A stretch of 64,000 bases of DNA from Phycisphaerae bacterium (lineage in GTDB: Bacteria > Planctomycetota > Phycisphaerae > SM23-33), in assembly GCA_030745875.1 (NCBI GenBank), contig JASLNT010000122.1, positions 1 through 64,000 of the forward strand, written 5' to 3'. Below, piece after piece: positions 18,318-27,328 of the stretch; the stretch's first letter is position 1; each line of letters opens with the position of its first letter. Both the position numbers and the translations under genes were made by a program. A model generated the notes under the pieces. The model did not search any database. It saw only the letters and a program-made list of their open reading frames with translations, and had not been told where the DNA came from.

Positions 18318-19898
18318 CTATTTCTTCGTCAGATCGTAGCAGACTATCGTTCCGGTTTCGGTGCGCAGGAATATTCGCCCGGCGATGACGGGCGGTTCCA
18401 TGGAGACCTGATACGCTGTCGTCAGCGGTTGCTTGGGTTTCCAGGCATCCGACAATCTCTTGAACTTCTCCGGGTCGGTCGAGTAAAGGTCGAATGACGC
18501 CCTGCTTCCGTGAGACCAGTCAATACAGTGCAGCAGTTTGTCCTCGACCAACTGGAACCAGAAGTCGTTGGCGCGCGGCTGGTCGGCCAGGACCTTGCCC
18601 GTCTCTTCGCGGGCGACAATCAGGCGTCGATCAGTCTCCTTGCCCGGGCCCTCGGATGAGTAGTAGACCAGACCGTCGCGAATCAGAATCCGCGGCCGGG
18701 CGACGGTGTCGTTCCAGGTCGGCAGGAGGAAATGCGGCTTGTCGGGGAAGGTCCAGATCAGAACAGCCCCTTTCGGCGTGATTCTATACGCACCGGGCAG
18801 CCCGAACGGGGCGTCGCCTTCTTCGTTTTTGGGAGCCGAACCGTTGGCCTTTTCCTTGATGATCCTGCTGCCGACGTTCACCAGCACGTGAGTCGTCGAC
18901 GGAGCCAGGTTGAACTGCGTAGCGTGCAGGCCCTCGACAGTCCAGAGTATCTTGCCCGCGGCGGGATCTATGAGATGCATCTTCGCCTGTCCGGGCTTGC
19001 CTCCCGTGGCGCACAGCAGATACTCCTTGTCGCTGTGTTTCCAAACGCACGGTGTGGTCCAAGCTGATATAACCTTGTTCAGCGTCCATTTGATCTTGCC
19101 GTCTGCGGGATCCCGACCGAGCAGAGCGTCCTTTCGCGGTATGATCAACCGTCCGCCGGCGAAAACCATCGATTGGCGCCAACCGAATCCCGAAGACGCC
19201 GAAAGGACGTGCGACCTGGCCAGGAGTTTGTCGCGTTGGGCGATCATTCGCGATTCAGGTTTGGTCTCCCAGAGTTTCTTCCCGTCGGCGGCGGAGTAAG
19301 CGAAGATGCGACCGGTCGTTCCCATACTGTAAACGACGCCCTTGTTATAGACCGGCGCGACCTGAAAACCGCCCCGCTTTCCAACTCCCCACACGAACCC
19401 CCCGGGCTCGGCTGCTTTCCAGACGGTCTTGCCCGTTTTGGCGTCCAGCGCGATGAGCATGTCGTCGGCTTCGAGATGCCCTTTCTCGACGGTGTCGAAG
19501 AGCGTCTTGATGTCGTAGACTTTCCCCGCCGGGCGAAACGTCGTCGCAAACAGCTTGCCTTGGGCGATTATCGGGCCGGCCCACCCGCCCGGAGCCGCAA
19601 CAGCATCGGACCCCAGCAGCGCCGAGACCTTGCCTTTCCGCTTGAACGAACCGGTGGTGTGTTTGGCGCGTCCGAAGTTCTTCTCATCGCTCTCCCAGAC
19701 CAGGCGTGCTTTTGAGAGGTCGTCAACCAGCTCAGCGCCTGTTTTTGTCGGAATGAAGTTCCCGAGAGGTCCCTGCATCGTCGGCCAGCCAAGTTCCCAC
19801 GCCTGCTCCGGCGTTACGGTCTTACCGTCCCGGGCGCACGCCATAGTTCCCGACAGCACGATGATCAACAGCGCGGCGGAATATCTCATGAGATTCAC
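18318..19898 (-). CDS. secreted PQQ-like beta-propeller protein (526 aa)
   Basis: The start is set at GTG 19898, because AAGGAG sits 8 nt upstream and is fused with the TAA stop of the gene before it; the in-frame ATG at 19889 is only three codons later. A signal peptide follows (MRYSAALLIIVLSGTMA). Blades show the standard pattern, for example IALDAKTGKTVWKA, FAYSAADGKKLWET, LLGRDPADGKIKWTL, HLIDPAAGKILWTVEG. About eight blades fit in the length. The sequence ends with a blade that closes in IVCYDLTKK. It shares the phrase 'LVDDLSKARLVWES' with the corresponding 'LVNTLHDARLVWVS' in the next gene, so the two are related. Confidence 0.77.
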   Translation of the reverse strand: MNLMRYSAALLIIVLSGTMACARDGKTVTPEQAWELGWPTMQGPLGNFIPTKTGAELVDDLSKARLVWESDEKNFGRAKHTTGSFKRKGKVSALLGSDAVAAPGGWAGPIIAQGKLFATTFRPAGKVYDIKTLFDTVEKGHLEADDMLIALDAKTGKTVWKAAEPGGFVWGVGKRGGFQVAPVYNKGVVYSMGTTGRIFAYSAADGKKLWETKPESRMIAQRDKLLARSHVLSASSGFGWRQSMVFAGGRLIIPRKDALLGRDPADGKIKWTLNKVISAWTTPCVWKHSDKEYLLCATGGKPGQAKMHLIDPAAGKILWTVEGLHATQFNLAPSTTHVLVNVGSRIIKEKANGSAPKNEEGDAPFGLPGAYRITPKGAVLIWTFPDKPHFLLPTWNDTVARPRILIRDGLVYYSSEGPGKETDRRLIVAREETGKVLADQPRANDFWFQLVEDKLLHCIDWSHGSRASFDLYSTDPEKFKRLSDAWKPKQPLTTAYQVSMEPPVIAGRIFLRTETGTIVCYDLTKK

Positions 19899-19911
19899 TT
19901 TTCTTTCTCCT

Positions 19912-22900
19912 TTACCGGCCGAAACAGACAATTGACCCGTCTTCGCACACCACCAGCACACATCCGGACCCGACGGTCACACCGTGCAGGATCGGTTTGG
20001 CGGGCAGCGTCAAATCGTCCTGCCGCCTTTTACCGGTTTCGAAATCGAATGTTCTCAGGCGGTGCGGCATCGCCCTGGCCGCTCGCCAGTGATCGCGGTT
20101 TTCGACAGAAAAGCCGACCAGAACCGCATCGCCCGCGACCGCCAGACCGCCCAGCCCCCTGCCGTCGGACTCGTGGTACGAGGCCTTCCATACGATCTCG
20201 TTGCCGGATTTCATCTTAACGCCCCGCGCGGCTCGTTTCGGATCGCTGTGCGGTACGTCCCGAAGCGAGTCGAACTTTCGGAAGCGAGTAACCTCGGTTC
20301 GCCTTCCACCGCGATCGCCTCCGCGATGCTGCTCGCGCGTGGTTCCGCCGGCGTGGATGAACTTGTCTCCGTTATATGCGTATACCGGCGCCTGGGTGTG
20401 GCCATAATAGGGCATCTTGTAACCGCCCATCTGTGCGTAGTCGAAGACAAGCCCCTGGTTGCCCGGGACCACAATATCGTACTTGAAGTTGTCGGCCCAC
20501 CAGGCGTGCTCGCCACCGGAGCCTTCGCGGCGGCGGATGTCGAATGCAACCAGTTTGCCTGCTTTCTTCTCAAGATAAATCCCCGGCGTGAAGAGCAGTT
20601 TACCGTTTGAGATCACCGGAGAGTTGGCGCCGCTGAGCAGTTTGTCGCTGCGACCGCGAACGCTGACCACGCTTGTCGGCAGGTTGTCGCCGCCAAGTCG
20701 TCCCGAAGCCAGCGGCTTGCCGCTGACCGCGTTCAGATTCCACCACCAGAGTCCTGCGTCAGTGTCGTTGTGGCGGCCGGCGAGAGCCCAGACGCCGTCG
20801 TCGTCAACCAGAACGCTTCCGAACAGAGGCCACCGCGATTCGAGTTGGCCGAACGTCATCAGTTTCTCAGTCCGCGGCGCTGCAAAGAAACGCCAAATGA
20901 GCTTACCGCTGTCGCGATTCAACGCATACACCCATCCGTTTCGAGTACCGACATACACAACGCCCTTTCTAATCGTCGGAGCCGTGTCGACGCGCCCGTC
21001 TACGGTCGTTCGCCATTTTTCCCTGCCGCCGACCAGATCGATCGAAACCACCTGCTGCCGATCGATAAGTGCAAACACCGCAGCGCCTTCGGATATGGAG
21101 ACCGATGTGATTGGGCCCTGGGTGTACCAGTTGTCGCGCCATTCGCGAACGATCGGATGCTTGGCGTCTTCGGGCGCCGGATTGATCGTCCAAAGCTGCT
21201 TGAGCGTTTTGGGAAGCACGGCCGACGTCCAGTTTCCGCGACGCGGGTTCGCCATATACATCGGCCAGTCAGCCGGACCGTCGGACCCCGTCGCCGGCGC
21301 CGCCGGACCCTTGTCGAGGCGTTCGATCTTTTGAACACCTTCAAAGGGTCGCGGGTGAAACGCTTTGAATCCCGGCAGGTACGGAGCGCAAAAACACTGC
21401 GTAGGCGTGATGAAGGTCATTCCCGCAGCGGGGATCGCGCCCACGTCGCACACCGAACGCGCCGCGTTGGTGTGTCGGATCTTGTTGTCGGCCACCGCAT
21501 AGGTGGTAAGCGAACCGAATATGTACTTCGGCGTGGCGCGCATGACGGTGCATCCGACCGGACGAGGCAGTTTGGAGAACTCGTTGCCCCACTTGACCTT
21601 GTCGCCCGGATCGCTGAGGTCGATCGTGCCCTGCGGTTTTGTGGTGTGGTGGATCCACACCTTGTCGCCCACGTACATCATCCGCGTATGCGAGTGCCCG
21701 CCGCCGATGTCTTTACCGTAAGGTGAAACCCCGGCGTGCTTATACGCCGTTCCGTCTTTCTTCACGAACAGAACGCCCGACGATCCTTTTGCAAACGCAT
21801 TGCCTCGAAGCGTCAGTCCCAACCACCGCCCGACCGGCGTCATGTTGTACGCCGCCGGATTCCGCCCCAGCTCTTCCGGCCAGTTCCAGGTCCAGAGGCT
21901 CTTGCCTGTTTTCAGGTTGAGACAGTGGATCACGCGCACCGCGCCCATCGGCCAGTGCGTGTAAGACCATGACGGCGCAGTCTCGCCCTCCACAGCATAC
22001 ACCCTGCCGTCGAGGATCATCGGATGATGCCATTGGATTGCAGCTTTCCGCTTGCCTTTTCGGTCAGTCACTTCCACGGCGCCGAAGAGGTTCTTTTCCC
22101 ACAGCTTCTTGCCCGTGGAGGCTTCGAGGGCGATCATCTTGTTGTGAATAGTCTGCAGGAGCACTCCGTCGGCCAGTCGGGCCTGCACGGCTTCGTAAGA
22201 CTTTTTCGCCCGTTCGGCGTTCCTCTTGGCCTTATCGCGGTCGGTCTTTTCGAGTTTCCTGTTCTCTTCGAAGCTGTGACCGATGACCGCCCAGCCGAGC
22301 TTGACGCCCTGGTCGTATTCGAGGACATGCTCGCCTGTCTTCAAGTCGATCGCCGTCATGTGCGACGGATAGACCGGTTTCCGCGAATTGACTCGCGGGA
22401 TCAGGTAGACTCGCTTTTCATCAGCAAGGAACGTGTAACGATTGCTCGGTTTGATATCCGCCCTCCTCCAGATGGGCAGTCCGCTGAAAGCGTCGCGAAC
22501 CACAACGCCCCGCTCCTCGACCTGCACGATGCGCGCCCCGACGACTCGCACGCCCATCTTGGCGGGCTGAATGGAGTTGTCGCCGGCGAGCCATTGAATT
22601 CCCTCAGCCGGGCCAGCGACAAGATCGTTCGACCGATCGGTCATCGCAGCGTTATAGTGATACTGAGGCCAGTTGCCGGCGCCCTTGGTCCACGGTTTCT
22701 GCGTCGCGGTCTTTTTGGCATAGAGATAACCAAGCGGTCGAACGACACGCATCGCTTCTGTTGTGTCGATCTTACCACCGGGATCGATCACCACCGCCGC
22801 CAGATTGTCGATCAACGGCAAGCGCCCGCCCCGGACCGAACCGACCGTCACACGCCCGTGCAGATTCGCCGCCGCCAGTTCGACGCGAAGAGCATCAACC

Positions 22901-23109
22901 TTCTCAGTCGGGGCGACGATGAAGACAACGAGCGGACCAGCCTGGGCGAGTTCTTTGGCGAGTTCCGTATTGTCGGCGATCACGATGAACAAACCGCGAT
23001 CGGTCCCGGTTGCTCTGAAGACAGGCCCCGACAGCTCGCCGGCAAGCACACTGGCTCTTTGACACATCAGGCAGAGTATCGCAAGCAGGCATGCGGCGAC
23101 TTTGGTCAT
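19912..23109 (-). CDS. PQQ-like propeller protein with degenerate methyltransferase-like N-domain (1065 aa)
   Basis: A signal peptide (MTKVAACLLAILCLMCQRAS) precedes a Rossmann-like segment at about residues 30-140: IVIADNTELAKELAQAG, GRVTVGSVRGGRLPLIDNLAAVVID, then MRVVRPLGYLYAKK. This matches the layout of the SAM-methyltransferase-derived domain found in front of many planctomycetal PQQ proteins, but the Gly-rich SAM loop is absent. PQQ blades follow (ALEASTGKKLWEKN, NLKTGKSLWTWNW, ALNRDSGKLIWRFF). The block ARSVCDVGAIPAAG..CFCAPYLPGFKAF matches the partial protein at 61745-64000, so they are paralogues. SD: GGAAAG before ATG 23109. It is first in a run of three PQQ-like genes. Confidence 0.75.
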   Translation of the reverse strand: MTKVAACLLAILCLMCQRASVLAGELSGPVFRATGTDRGLFIVIADNTELAKELAQAGPLVVFIVAPTEKVDALRVELAAANLHGRVTVGSVRGGRLPLIDNLAAVVIDPGGKIDTTEAMRVVRPLGYLYAKKTATQKPWTKGAGNWPQYHYNAAMTDRSNDLVAGPAEGIQWLAGDNSIQPAKMGVRVVGARIVQVEERGVVVRDAFSGLPIWRRADIKPSNRYTFLADEKRVYLIPRVNSRKPVYPSHMTAIDLKTGEHVLEYDQGVKLGWAVIGHSFEENRKLEKTDRDKAKRNAERAKKSYEAVQARLADGVLLQTIHNKMIALEASTGKKLWEKNLFGAVEVTDRKGKRKAAIQWHHPMILDGRVYAVEGETAPSWSYTHWPMGAVRVIHCLNLKTGKSLWTWNWPEELGRNPAAYNMTPVGRWLGLTLRGNAFAKGSSGVLFVKKDGTAYKHAGVSPYGKDIGGGHSHTRMMYVGDKVWIHHTTKPQGTIDLSDPGDKVKWGNEFSKLPRPVGCTVMRATPKYIFGSLTTYAVADNKIRHTNAARSVCDVGAIPAAGMTFITPTQCFCAPYLPGFKAFHPRPFEGVQKIERLDKGPAAPATGSDGPADWPMYMANPRRGNWTSAVLPKTLKQLWTINPAPEDAKHPIVREWRDNWYTQGPITSVSISEGAAVFALIDRQQVVSIDLVGGREKWRTTVDGRVDTAPTIRKGVVYVGTRNGWVYALNRDSGKLIWRFFAAPRTEKLMTFGQLESRWPLFGSVLVDDDGVWALAGRHNDTDAGLWWWNLNAVSGKPLASGRLGGDNLPTSVVSVRGRSDKLLSGANSPVISNGKLLFTPGIYLEKKAGKLVAFDIRRREGSGGEHAWWADNFKYDIVVPGNQGLVFDYAQMGGYKMPYYGHTQAPVYAYNGDKFIHAGGTTREQHRGGDRGGRRTEVTRFRKFDSLRDVPHSDPKRAARGVKMKSGNEIVWKASYHESDGRGLGGLAVAGDAVLVGFSVENRDHWRAARAMPHRLRTFDFETGKRRQDDLTLPAKPILHGVTVGSGCVLVVCEDGSIVCFGR

Positions 23110-23261
23110 AACGCTTTCCTTTCAGTCACGCGTGGAGGTCATTATCCTCGCGGCGCTTCTGTTGAGACAAATGAAACTTCGCAAGACACGCACCGGCGCC
23201 ATATTACCGCCAACTTCTCCGGCCTGGAAGTCCGGGCAACCGCCGACAAGCAACCATACCG

Positions 23262-24896
23262 CTAGAGCTTGAACTCTCCGAACCCGCCGGGCAAATTGGC
23301 CAGGTGGGCGGTTAGCTCCTTCTTCATCTCCTCAAGACGCCCGGCGTGTTTGGGGATCTTGGCGAGGTTCTTCTTCTCGCCTGGATCTTTGCTCAGGTCG
23401 AACAACTGGTCCGGATCGAAGTAGTGCGGTCTGGCGGCGATACATCTCTGGTCGCCATCGTTGCCGCCGGGATAATTGCCCATATGGGCGAACGGAGCTT
23501 CAGGATCAGTTACTTTCCATTTCTTGCCCACTTTTGCGTGGTTGCGCGTCGCAGCGTCAAGAAGCCGCTTACGCTCGGCAAGCGACATCTTGTTGATTCG
23601 GTCGGTATGGCGGACAGCAAGGTACTTCCATCCGTCCTTGATCACGGCGCGACTGTCGCCGATCTCGAAGTAGAGCGATTTGTGCACCGGGTTGTCGCCA
23701 CCGGCTAGCAGGGGCGTCAGGCTCACGCCGTCCATCTTCGGCCAGTCGGATCTAGGCACTCCGCAAAGCTCCAGAATGGTGGGCGCAAAATCGATATTCT
23801 GCACGAGTTGCGAAACGCGATGTCCCTTCTTGCCTGTCCCGTAGATCAGGCCCTCGCTCCGCGCACCGCCCTGGTAGAGCGAACCCTTGGCCCCGCCGTC
23901 CGCACCGTGATCGTTGAACAGGATGATCACGGTGTTGTCGGCGATCTTGAGGGCTTTAAGCTTTTTCAGGATCGCCCCCAACCCATCGTCGAGCCAGAGG
24001 ATGTCAGCCGCCTTTCTGTTGATTCCCGCTTTCTTGAGCCGTTTGGGTATCGTATCGCGAGGGGGCATCACCGTCAGGGGCGCTTTGAGCAGACCGGCCG
24101 GCGTGGCCAGCGGATTGCCCGCGTATCGTTTCCCCGCGGCGCCCGGACCGTGGGTTATAGTCGTCGCCATGTGCAGGAAGAAGGGCTTTGAGTTCTTGAC
24201 TCCGGCTTCGATGAAGTCAAGTGCGCCTTTTACGATCCAGTCGGTATTGTGGAAGTTCAGGGCCTTGCACGCCTGGGTGGGGATGTTTCCGTGGTAGATG
24301 CTTGCAGCGTAGTCAAATCCGTGTTTGCGAAGGTCTTCGCAGGCGTCGGTCTGGTTCTTCTTGAGGATGCGGTCGATTTCGGGGTCGGCCGGGTCGGCGT
24401 TCCAGGCAATTCGCGTGTGCTTGCGGAGCGCATGCGTGTGACTCTTGCCAACGAAACCGGTCAGGTACCCGGCGGCCTGCAGCGCCCGACCGATGTGGGG
24501 CGTGTCGAAGTCGATAAAGGTGTTCCACTGAACGGAGGTCTGACCGAGGTTTTTCTTCGCGGCCCGGGCGAAGTTCGACGAGGCGCAGCGGCTGGCGTAT
24601 GCGCCGGTCATGCAGTTGTAGCGCGTCGGCGTGCATACGGACGAGGCTGCGTACATCTGCGTGAACCACGTGCCGCCGGCGACCATGCTGTCGAGATTCG
24701 GCGAGAGGTTCCGCCCCCTGCCCTCCGGGGTCGCATTGAATTCCGTGCGCTTCTGATCGTCAGTGATAATGAATATAACGTTAGGCCGGCTCGCCCGGAC
24801 CCTCTTGCCCGTCATCGCCCCCGCCGCCAAGCAGCCGGTCGCCCCAAGTCCGACCGTCCAAAGAAAACTCCGCCTGCTCTGCTTGCATTCATTCAT
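23262..24896 (-). CDS. Tat-exported formylglycine sulfatase
   Basis: This 544-residue protein starts with a Tat signal (SRRSFLWTVG). Sulfatase elements are the metal-binding DDQ at 46-48, the C-x-P-x-R site as C88-T-P-T-R92 (Cys is converted to formylglycine by a maturase), FVGKSHTHALRKH, a conserved FNDHGADGGAKGSLYQGG and a C-terminal arginine/lysine-rich region. The substrate is probably a sulfated polysaccharide, outside the cytoplasm. The gene begins 14 nt after the stop of the metallophosphoesterase gene and is followed by the PQQ-like genes, all on the minus strand. Confidence 0.9.
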   Translation of the reverse strand: MNECKQSRRSFLWTVGLGATGCLAAGAMTGKRVRASRPNVIFIITDDQKRTEFNATPEGRGRNLSPNLDSMVAGGTWFTQMYAASSVCTPTRYNCMTGAYASRCASSNFARAAKKNLGQTSVQWNTFIDFDTPHIGRALQAAGYLTGFVGKSHTHALRKHTRIAWNADPADPEIDRILKKNQTDACEDLRKHGFDYAASIYHGNIPTQACKALNFHNTDWIVKGALDFIEAGVKNSKPFFLHMATTITHGPGAAGKRYAGNPLATPAGLLKAPLTVMPPRDTIPKRLKKAGINRKAADILWLDDGLGAILKKLKALKIADNTVIILFNDHGADGGAKGSLYQGGARSEGLIYGTGKKGHRVSQLVQNIDFAPTILELCGVPRSDWPKMDGVSLTPLLAGGDNPVHKSLYFEIGDSRAVIKDGWKYLAVRHTDRINKMSLAERKRLLDAATRNHAKVGKKWKVTDPEAPFAHMGNYPGGNDGDQRCIAARPHYFDPDQLFDLSKDPGEKKNLAKIPKHAGRLEEMKKELTAHLANLPGGFGEFKL

Positions 24897-24910
24897 AGCT
24901 TTTCGATTCC

Positions 24911-25813
24911 CTACAGCGCGTGGGTGTTCATCACCTTTCCGTTTTCGCCTTCCACCTGGTATGTCCGCATCTTGTCACCGGCGTGGATTTCCACTATGCG
25001 ATAGCCTTTGCGATTGCCAAACGATCCGCCTATATGGGAATCGAAGAAGTACGGTTTGCCCCCGGAGACCAGGCGGCTTGTTGAGTTGTGGTCGTGTCCG
25101 TGGAAGATCGCCCGGACTTTCTTCTGCAATTCGAGGAACGCCATAACCTTCTCGCCGGCGATAATCTGCTTCTTGTCCTTGAGCCCCCACTTCGGCCAGC
25201 CCTGAACGCCGCGCTTCCTCTGGGCGATATGCATGAACACGAAGATCGCCTCGGCCCGGTCCAGGGCGTCGATCTGCTTTTTGAGCCAGTCGATATCCGC
25301 CGCCAGATACGGACTACCGTGTCTGGGCGCACTGGTGTCGGCCAGTATGAACGCCAGCTTGCCGATCTTGACAACGTGATTGGTCTCGTACCCCCAGATC
25401 TTCTTCCACGCCTGTGCGGACGAGGAGGCCTTTTCGTCGATGAAGTCGTGATTGCCCTTGGTCGTGTAGTACGGGGTCTTGAGTCTGCTCAGATACTTGC
25501 TCTTGAGGGTATCGTAGTCGGCGGCTGAATCGTGGACCAGGTCTCCGTTCAGGAAGATCGCATCAAGCCCCTTTTTCTTCTTCTCATCGTTCAACCAGAG
25601 GATCAGATTCTCGGTTGTCTTGGCGAACGGGGTTTTTGCCTGCCCGAAATGGATGTCCGAAGCGACTGCAAAACGAAAGAGGGGCTCTTTCAACTCAGCG
25701 GTCTTCCTGACTTCCGCGGCCCGACTGCAAACCGCGGGGGCAACGGCGGATGCGGCGGCAGTGAGACTGCAGATTTTCAGGATATCGCGTCTGGAATAGT
25801 CGCAGCGGTTCAT
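24911..25813 (-). CDS. Tat-exported metallophosphoesterase
   Basis: This 300-residue protein uses the ATG at 25813, 15 codons inside the longest reading, because GGAGAG lies just upstream and the start gives a clean Tat signal (YSRRDILKICSLTAAASA). Calcineurin-like metal motifs are present: VASDIHFGQ (DxH), FLNGDLVHD (GDxxH-type), TTKGNHDFID (GNHD), and the C-terminal GHDHNST (GHxH). It therefore looks like an active exported phosphoesterase of the purple acid phosphatase-like or CpdA-like superfamily. The substrate is unknown. It is divergent from the chorismate synthase-like gene, with a short regulatory space between them. Confidence 0.87.
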   Translation of the reverse strand: MNRCDYSRRDILKICSLTAAASAVAPAVCSRAAEVRKTAELKEPLFRFAVASDIHFGQAKTPFAKTTENLILWLNDEKKKKGLDAIFLNGDLVHDSAADYDTLKSKYLSRLKTPYYTTKGNHDFIDEKASSSAQAWKKIWGYETNHVVKIGKLAFILADTSAPRHGSPYLAADIDWLKKQIDALDRAEAIFVFMHIAQRKRGVQGWPKWGLKDKKQIIAGEKVMAFLELQKKVRAIFHGHDHNSTSRLVSGGKPYFFDSHIGGSFGNRKGYRIVEIHAGDKMRTYQVEGENGKVMNTHAL

Positions 25814-25885
25814 CTGTCTCTCCGAAAGATCCGGGATCAAATTCTCCCGTGTTGACACATGATACGGTTATTGGACTACTTTTGC

Positions 25886-25913
25886 TTGCCCGAAGGATCG
25901 TTTTTGCTATAAT
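25886..25913 (+). promoter_or_regulatory. extended -10 promoter for the chorismate synthase-like operon
   Basis: A perfect TATAAT at 25908-25913 is preceded by TG one base away (TGCTATAAT), an extended -10 element. A partial -35 (TTGCCC, 25886-25891) lies 16 nt upstream. The expected start of transcription is near 25920, about 64 nt before the ATG at 25984. Confidence 0.6.
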
Positions 25914-25983
25914 CTCCGGACTCGCAACAGAATTGCGACACGATAATCCAATAGTTCAGAAACTTACGCACGGAGCAAGAAAT

Positions 25984-27315
25984 ATGCTTGGATGTCATTT
26001 AGGAAGAAATTTTCAGGTTACAGTGGCCGGCGGATCGTACCAGGACGGCCTGACAGCGGTTATAGAAGGCGTACCGTCGGGAATGCTGCTGACCGAACAG
26101 GAAGTATACGGCGACCTGCTGCTCAGGAAACCCGGAGCCGACGAACTCTCGTCGCCTCGAAAAGAGCCCGATCTTCCCGTGATCTACACAGGTCTGAATG
26201 CGGCTGACACTATCGAGGGCGCAGGCAACTGGAATCATACGAACGGAACTCCCCTTTCGATATTGATCCCGAACCTGGATCGTCACTTCATTCACATCAA
26301 GCAGTACCAGGACACCAACCGCACCCCGCGTCCGGGTCACGCTTCATACGCGTCGTTCATGAAGTACGGTCCCGATGATGACGCCATCGGAGCGGGCATC
26401 TTCAGCGGAAGATACACCTCGACGATCGTAGGCGCCGGATACGTAGCCAAGAAGATTCTCAAGGCCTGCGGGATAGACGTGTTCAGCTATGTTCGCGAGA
26501 TCGCGGGCGTGCGTTGCGACGCCCCGGACCCGGCCGCGGCGCTGAAGTACACCGACGACTACAAGCAGATGCGATGGGACTATGATGCGTTCTACCAGGA
26601 AGTGTACGTAAAAGGACGAATCACGCCGGAGATGCGTTTCCTGGAGAAGACCGCGGTGCTGGCGGAGATCGAGAAGGAAATCGAGCCGATCCGCGCCAAG
26701 ACGCCGAAGATGGACCCCGCGGAGATTCGCGAGAAGTACGGCGTGCACTATATCGTCAACTGCCCCGACATCGACGCCGCTGGCGAAATGGTCGACGCGT
26801 GCAACAAGATCTCAGCCACCGGCGACTCGTGCGGCGGAGTGGTTGAAGTGGTCGCAACGGGCCTGCCCGCCGGCCTGGGCGAACCCGTATTCGACAAACT
26901 CGACGCCGAACTGGGACGCATGCTTGGAATCGGCGCGGTCAAGGGCGTTGAAGTCGGAGCCGGCTTCGCCGTAAAGGACATGACGGGCATCGAGTCCAAC
27001 GACGCCATGCGATCCGAAAACGGAAAGGTCGTGTTCGACAGCAACTGCGCAGGCGGCATCACCGGAGGGTTGTCCACCGGCCAGCCGATCGTCGTCCGCC
27101 TGGCGGTGAAACCCACCCCGACAATCGACAAGCCGCAAACCACCATCGACAAATACACGCTGGAGACCAAGGATCTGGCCGCCATCACCCGCCGCGACCC
27201 GACGATCGTCGCAAGGATCTGGCCGGTAGCGGAGAACTACACCGCCCTGGTGCTTCTGGACCACCTGATGGCCCACTTCGGCTACCAGACGCTGCGGGAA
27301 AAGTTCAGCGGTTAA
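25984..27315 (+). CDS. chorismate synthase homologue with degenerate signature motifs
   Basis: A 443-residue protein that is clearly homologous to AroC over its length: RKPGADELSSPRKEPD, RPGHA (H119 kept), LPAGLGEPVFDKLDAEL, VKGVEVGAGF and SNxAGGxxGG at 353-362. However, the first signature GESHG is GGSYQ at 16-20, so the catalytic His is lost. The second, GGRSSARET, reads IFSGRYTST (about 139-147). The SNHAGG block is SNCAGG. An insertion of about 60-80 residues (about 180-260) is also present. ATG 25984 has GGAG 8 nt upstream. Canonical enzymes convert EPSP to chorismate with reduced FMN. This one may have a changed reaction, or belong to a divergent clade. The HAD gene starts 13 nt later. 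Confidence 0.78.
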   Translation: MLGCHLGRNFQVTVAGGSYQDGLTAVIEGVPSGMLLTEQEVYGDLLLRKPGADELSSPRKEPDLPVIYTGLNAADTIEGAGNWNHTNGTPLSILIPNLDRHFIHIKQYQDTNRTPRPGHASYASFMKYGPDDDAIGAGIFSGRYTSTIVGAGYVAKKILKACGIDVFSYVREIAGVRCDAPDPAAALKYTDDYKQMRWDYDAFYQEVYVKGRITPEMRFLEKTAVLAEIEKEIEPIRAKTPKMDPAEIREKYGVHYIVNCPDIDAAGEMVDACNKISATGDSCGGVVEVVATGLPAGLGEPVFDKLDAELGRMLGIGAVKGVEVGAGFAVKDMTGIESNDAMRSENGKVVFDSNCAGGITGGLSTGQPIVVRLAVKPTPTIDKPQTTIDKYTLETKDLAAITRRDPTIVARIWPVAENYTALVLLDHLMAHFGYQTLREKFSG

Positions 27316-27328
27316 GAGGCGATCTCGA

